64,000 nt of DNA from Actinoplanes sp. TBRC 11911 (GTDB lineage Bacteria; Actinomycetota; Actinomycetes; Mycobacteriales; Micromonosporaceae), in contig NZ_JABBNC010000040.1 of assembly GCF_012933445.1 (NCBI RefSeq), forward strand, positions 33,792 through 97,791. Direction: 5' to 3'. Below are positions 63,544 to 64,000 of the stretch, piece by piece (the first letter of the stretch is position 1; each line of letters starts with the position of its first letter). A program made the position numbers and the translations under genes. Below the pieces are notes generated by a model. The model did no database searches and had not been told where the DNA came from. It saw only the letters and a program-made list of their open reading frames with translations.

Positions 63544-64000
63544 CCCGACAATTCCTGAGCTAAGTCGCCGGTCGAGGTGCGGCCACGGGCTGACTGGGCG
63601 CCCAGGGGGTGGGTCGGACGCAGCCCACCACGGTTGGTAGCGGTCCGTGGGGTCGGGTCGATGGGGTTTCCCGGCTGCGCCGCCGCTCGGCGTAGCCGGT
63701 TGAGCTGCGATGAGCTTCCGCCGACCTTGATCGTCACCTTGGGGCCCTGGGGCCGAGTCGATGCGTGACCGGCGGCTGTTGCATGCGTGACCGGGGGTTG
63801 CTGCGGCCGAGTGCATGCGTGACCTGGGGCCGCTGCGGCCGAGTGCATGCGTGAACCGGAGTCCGCTGCGGCTGACCCGTTGCGCAACCGGACGCCGCCG
63901 TGGCCGAGGAGGTCGCCATGGTCGGAACGGCGGCGCTCTGTGGCGCGTTGGACGTTCTCGCTAGATGGGGCATCGCGCCGACACCGTGGACTTTTCGCAG
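63544..64000. other. Non-coding end of window
   Basis: About 460 bases after ctaB with no supported gene. It contains a 32-base tandem repeat (63781-63876) and related GTGCATGCGTGACC-like pieces before it; open frames here give only His/Pro/Thr/Ala repeats. Nothing at the right edge could be identified as the start of a gene. Confidence 0.55.
63781..63876. repeat. 32-bp tandem repeat
   Basis: Three units begin GCATGCGTGA at 63781, 63813 and 63845; each runs through GGTTGCTGCGGCCGAGT or a variant. A partial unit (GATGCGTGACC at 63760) lies just before. The third unit has several substitutions. It lies downstream of ctaB. Confidence 0.8.

Noticed and set aside
63540..63973. Two minus-strand frames with HACTRPQ-type repeats
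   Set aside because: They translate the 32-base tandem repeat; no ribosome-binding site or homologous domain.

Overview
The window is chromosomal DNA from a very GC-rich actinomycete. GTG and TTG starts are common, and several genes are actinomycete-specific: whiA, rbpA, opcA, a mycothiol-dependent isomerase-like protein, and ECF sigma and XRE/MmyB regulators. The order uvrB-terC, uvrA-Rieske-uvrC-rapZ-yvcK-whiA-gap-pgk-tpiA-secG-rbpA, then pgl-opcA-zwf-tal-tkt opposite ctaB, fits Micromonosporaceae (an Actinoplanes- or Micromonospora-like genome). The family assignment is inference; the phylum is well supported. No rRNA, tRNA or CRISPR was seen.

Left part (0-13 kb): the 3' end of uvrB; a repeat-rich gap; a yybP-ykoY-type riboswitch in front of terC; typA; a secreted lytic transglycosylase; a stand-alone divergent ribosomal L11 paralogue; a ClpP-like protein without catalytic Ser and His; a cysteine hydrolase; a VOC protein coupled to a class II UvrA-like ATPase; and an ECF sigma factor with its membrane partner.

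Accessory part (13-36 kb): a small secreted protein; a lipoprotein + peptidoglycan-binding adaptor + MacB-like ABC export operon; a broken methyltransferase; and a cluster of main interest at 19.2-23.4 kb. There a 137-residue protein has an amphipathic N-terminus and a C-terminal RHIM-like amyloid motif. It lies close to an 804-residue NB-ARC/TPR (NLR-type) protein carrying almost the same motif at its N-terminus. This looks like an amyloid-signalled cell-death or defence pair. Next comes an eroding arsenic island: MFS exporter, ArsO-like flavoenzyme, ArsN-like acetyltransferase, a 42-codon Cys-motif protein, ArsR, ArsC, and remnants of a second arsenate reductase and of a thioredoxin reductase. 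It is arranged around an operator array of TCGAAACC boxes. After it lie a GMC oxidoreductase, two divergent MmyB-type regulators and a DHA2 exporter.

Right part (35-64 kb): core genes. An MBL hydrolase and mycothiol-type protein, rsgA, a large membrane glycosyltransferase-like protein, uvrA, a Rieske lipoprotein, uvrC, the rapZ-yvcK-whiA cell-envelope/sporulation set, lower glycolysis, secG, rbpA, and the oxidative/non-oxidative pentose phosphate genes on the minus strand facing ctaB.

Two copies of a ~165-bp intergenic element with a long perfect hairpin lie 45 kb apart in opposite orientation (865-1031 and 46047-46210). Several GC-rich tandem repeats fill other gaps.
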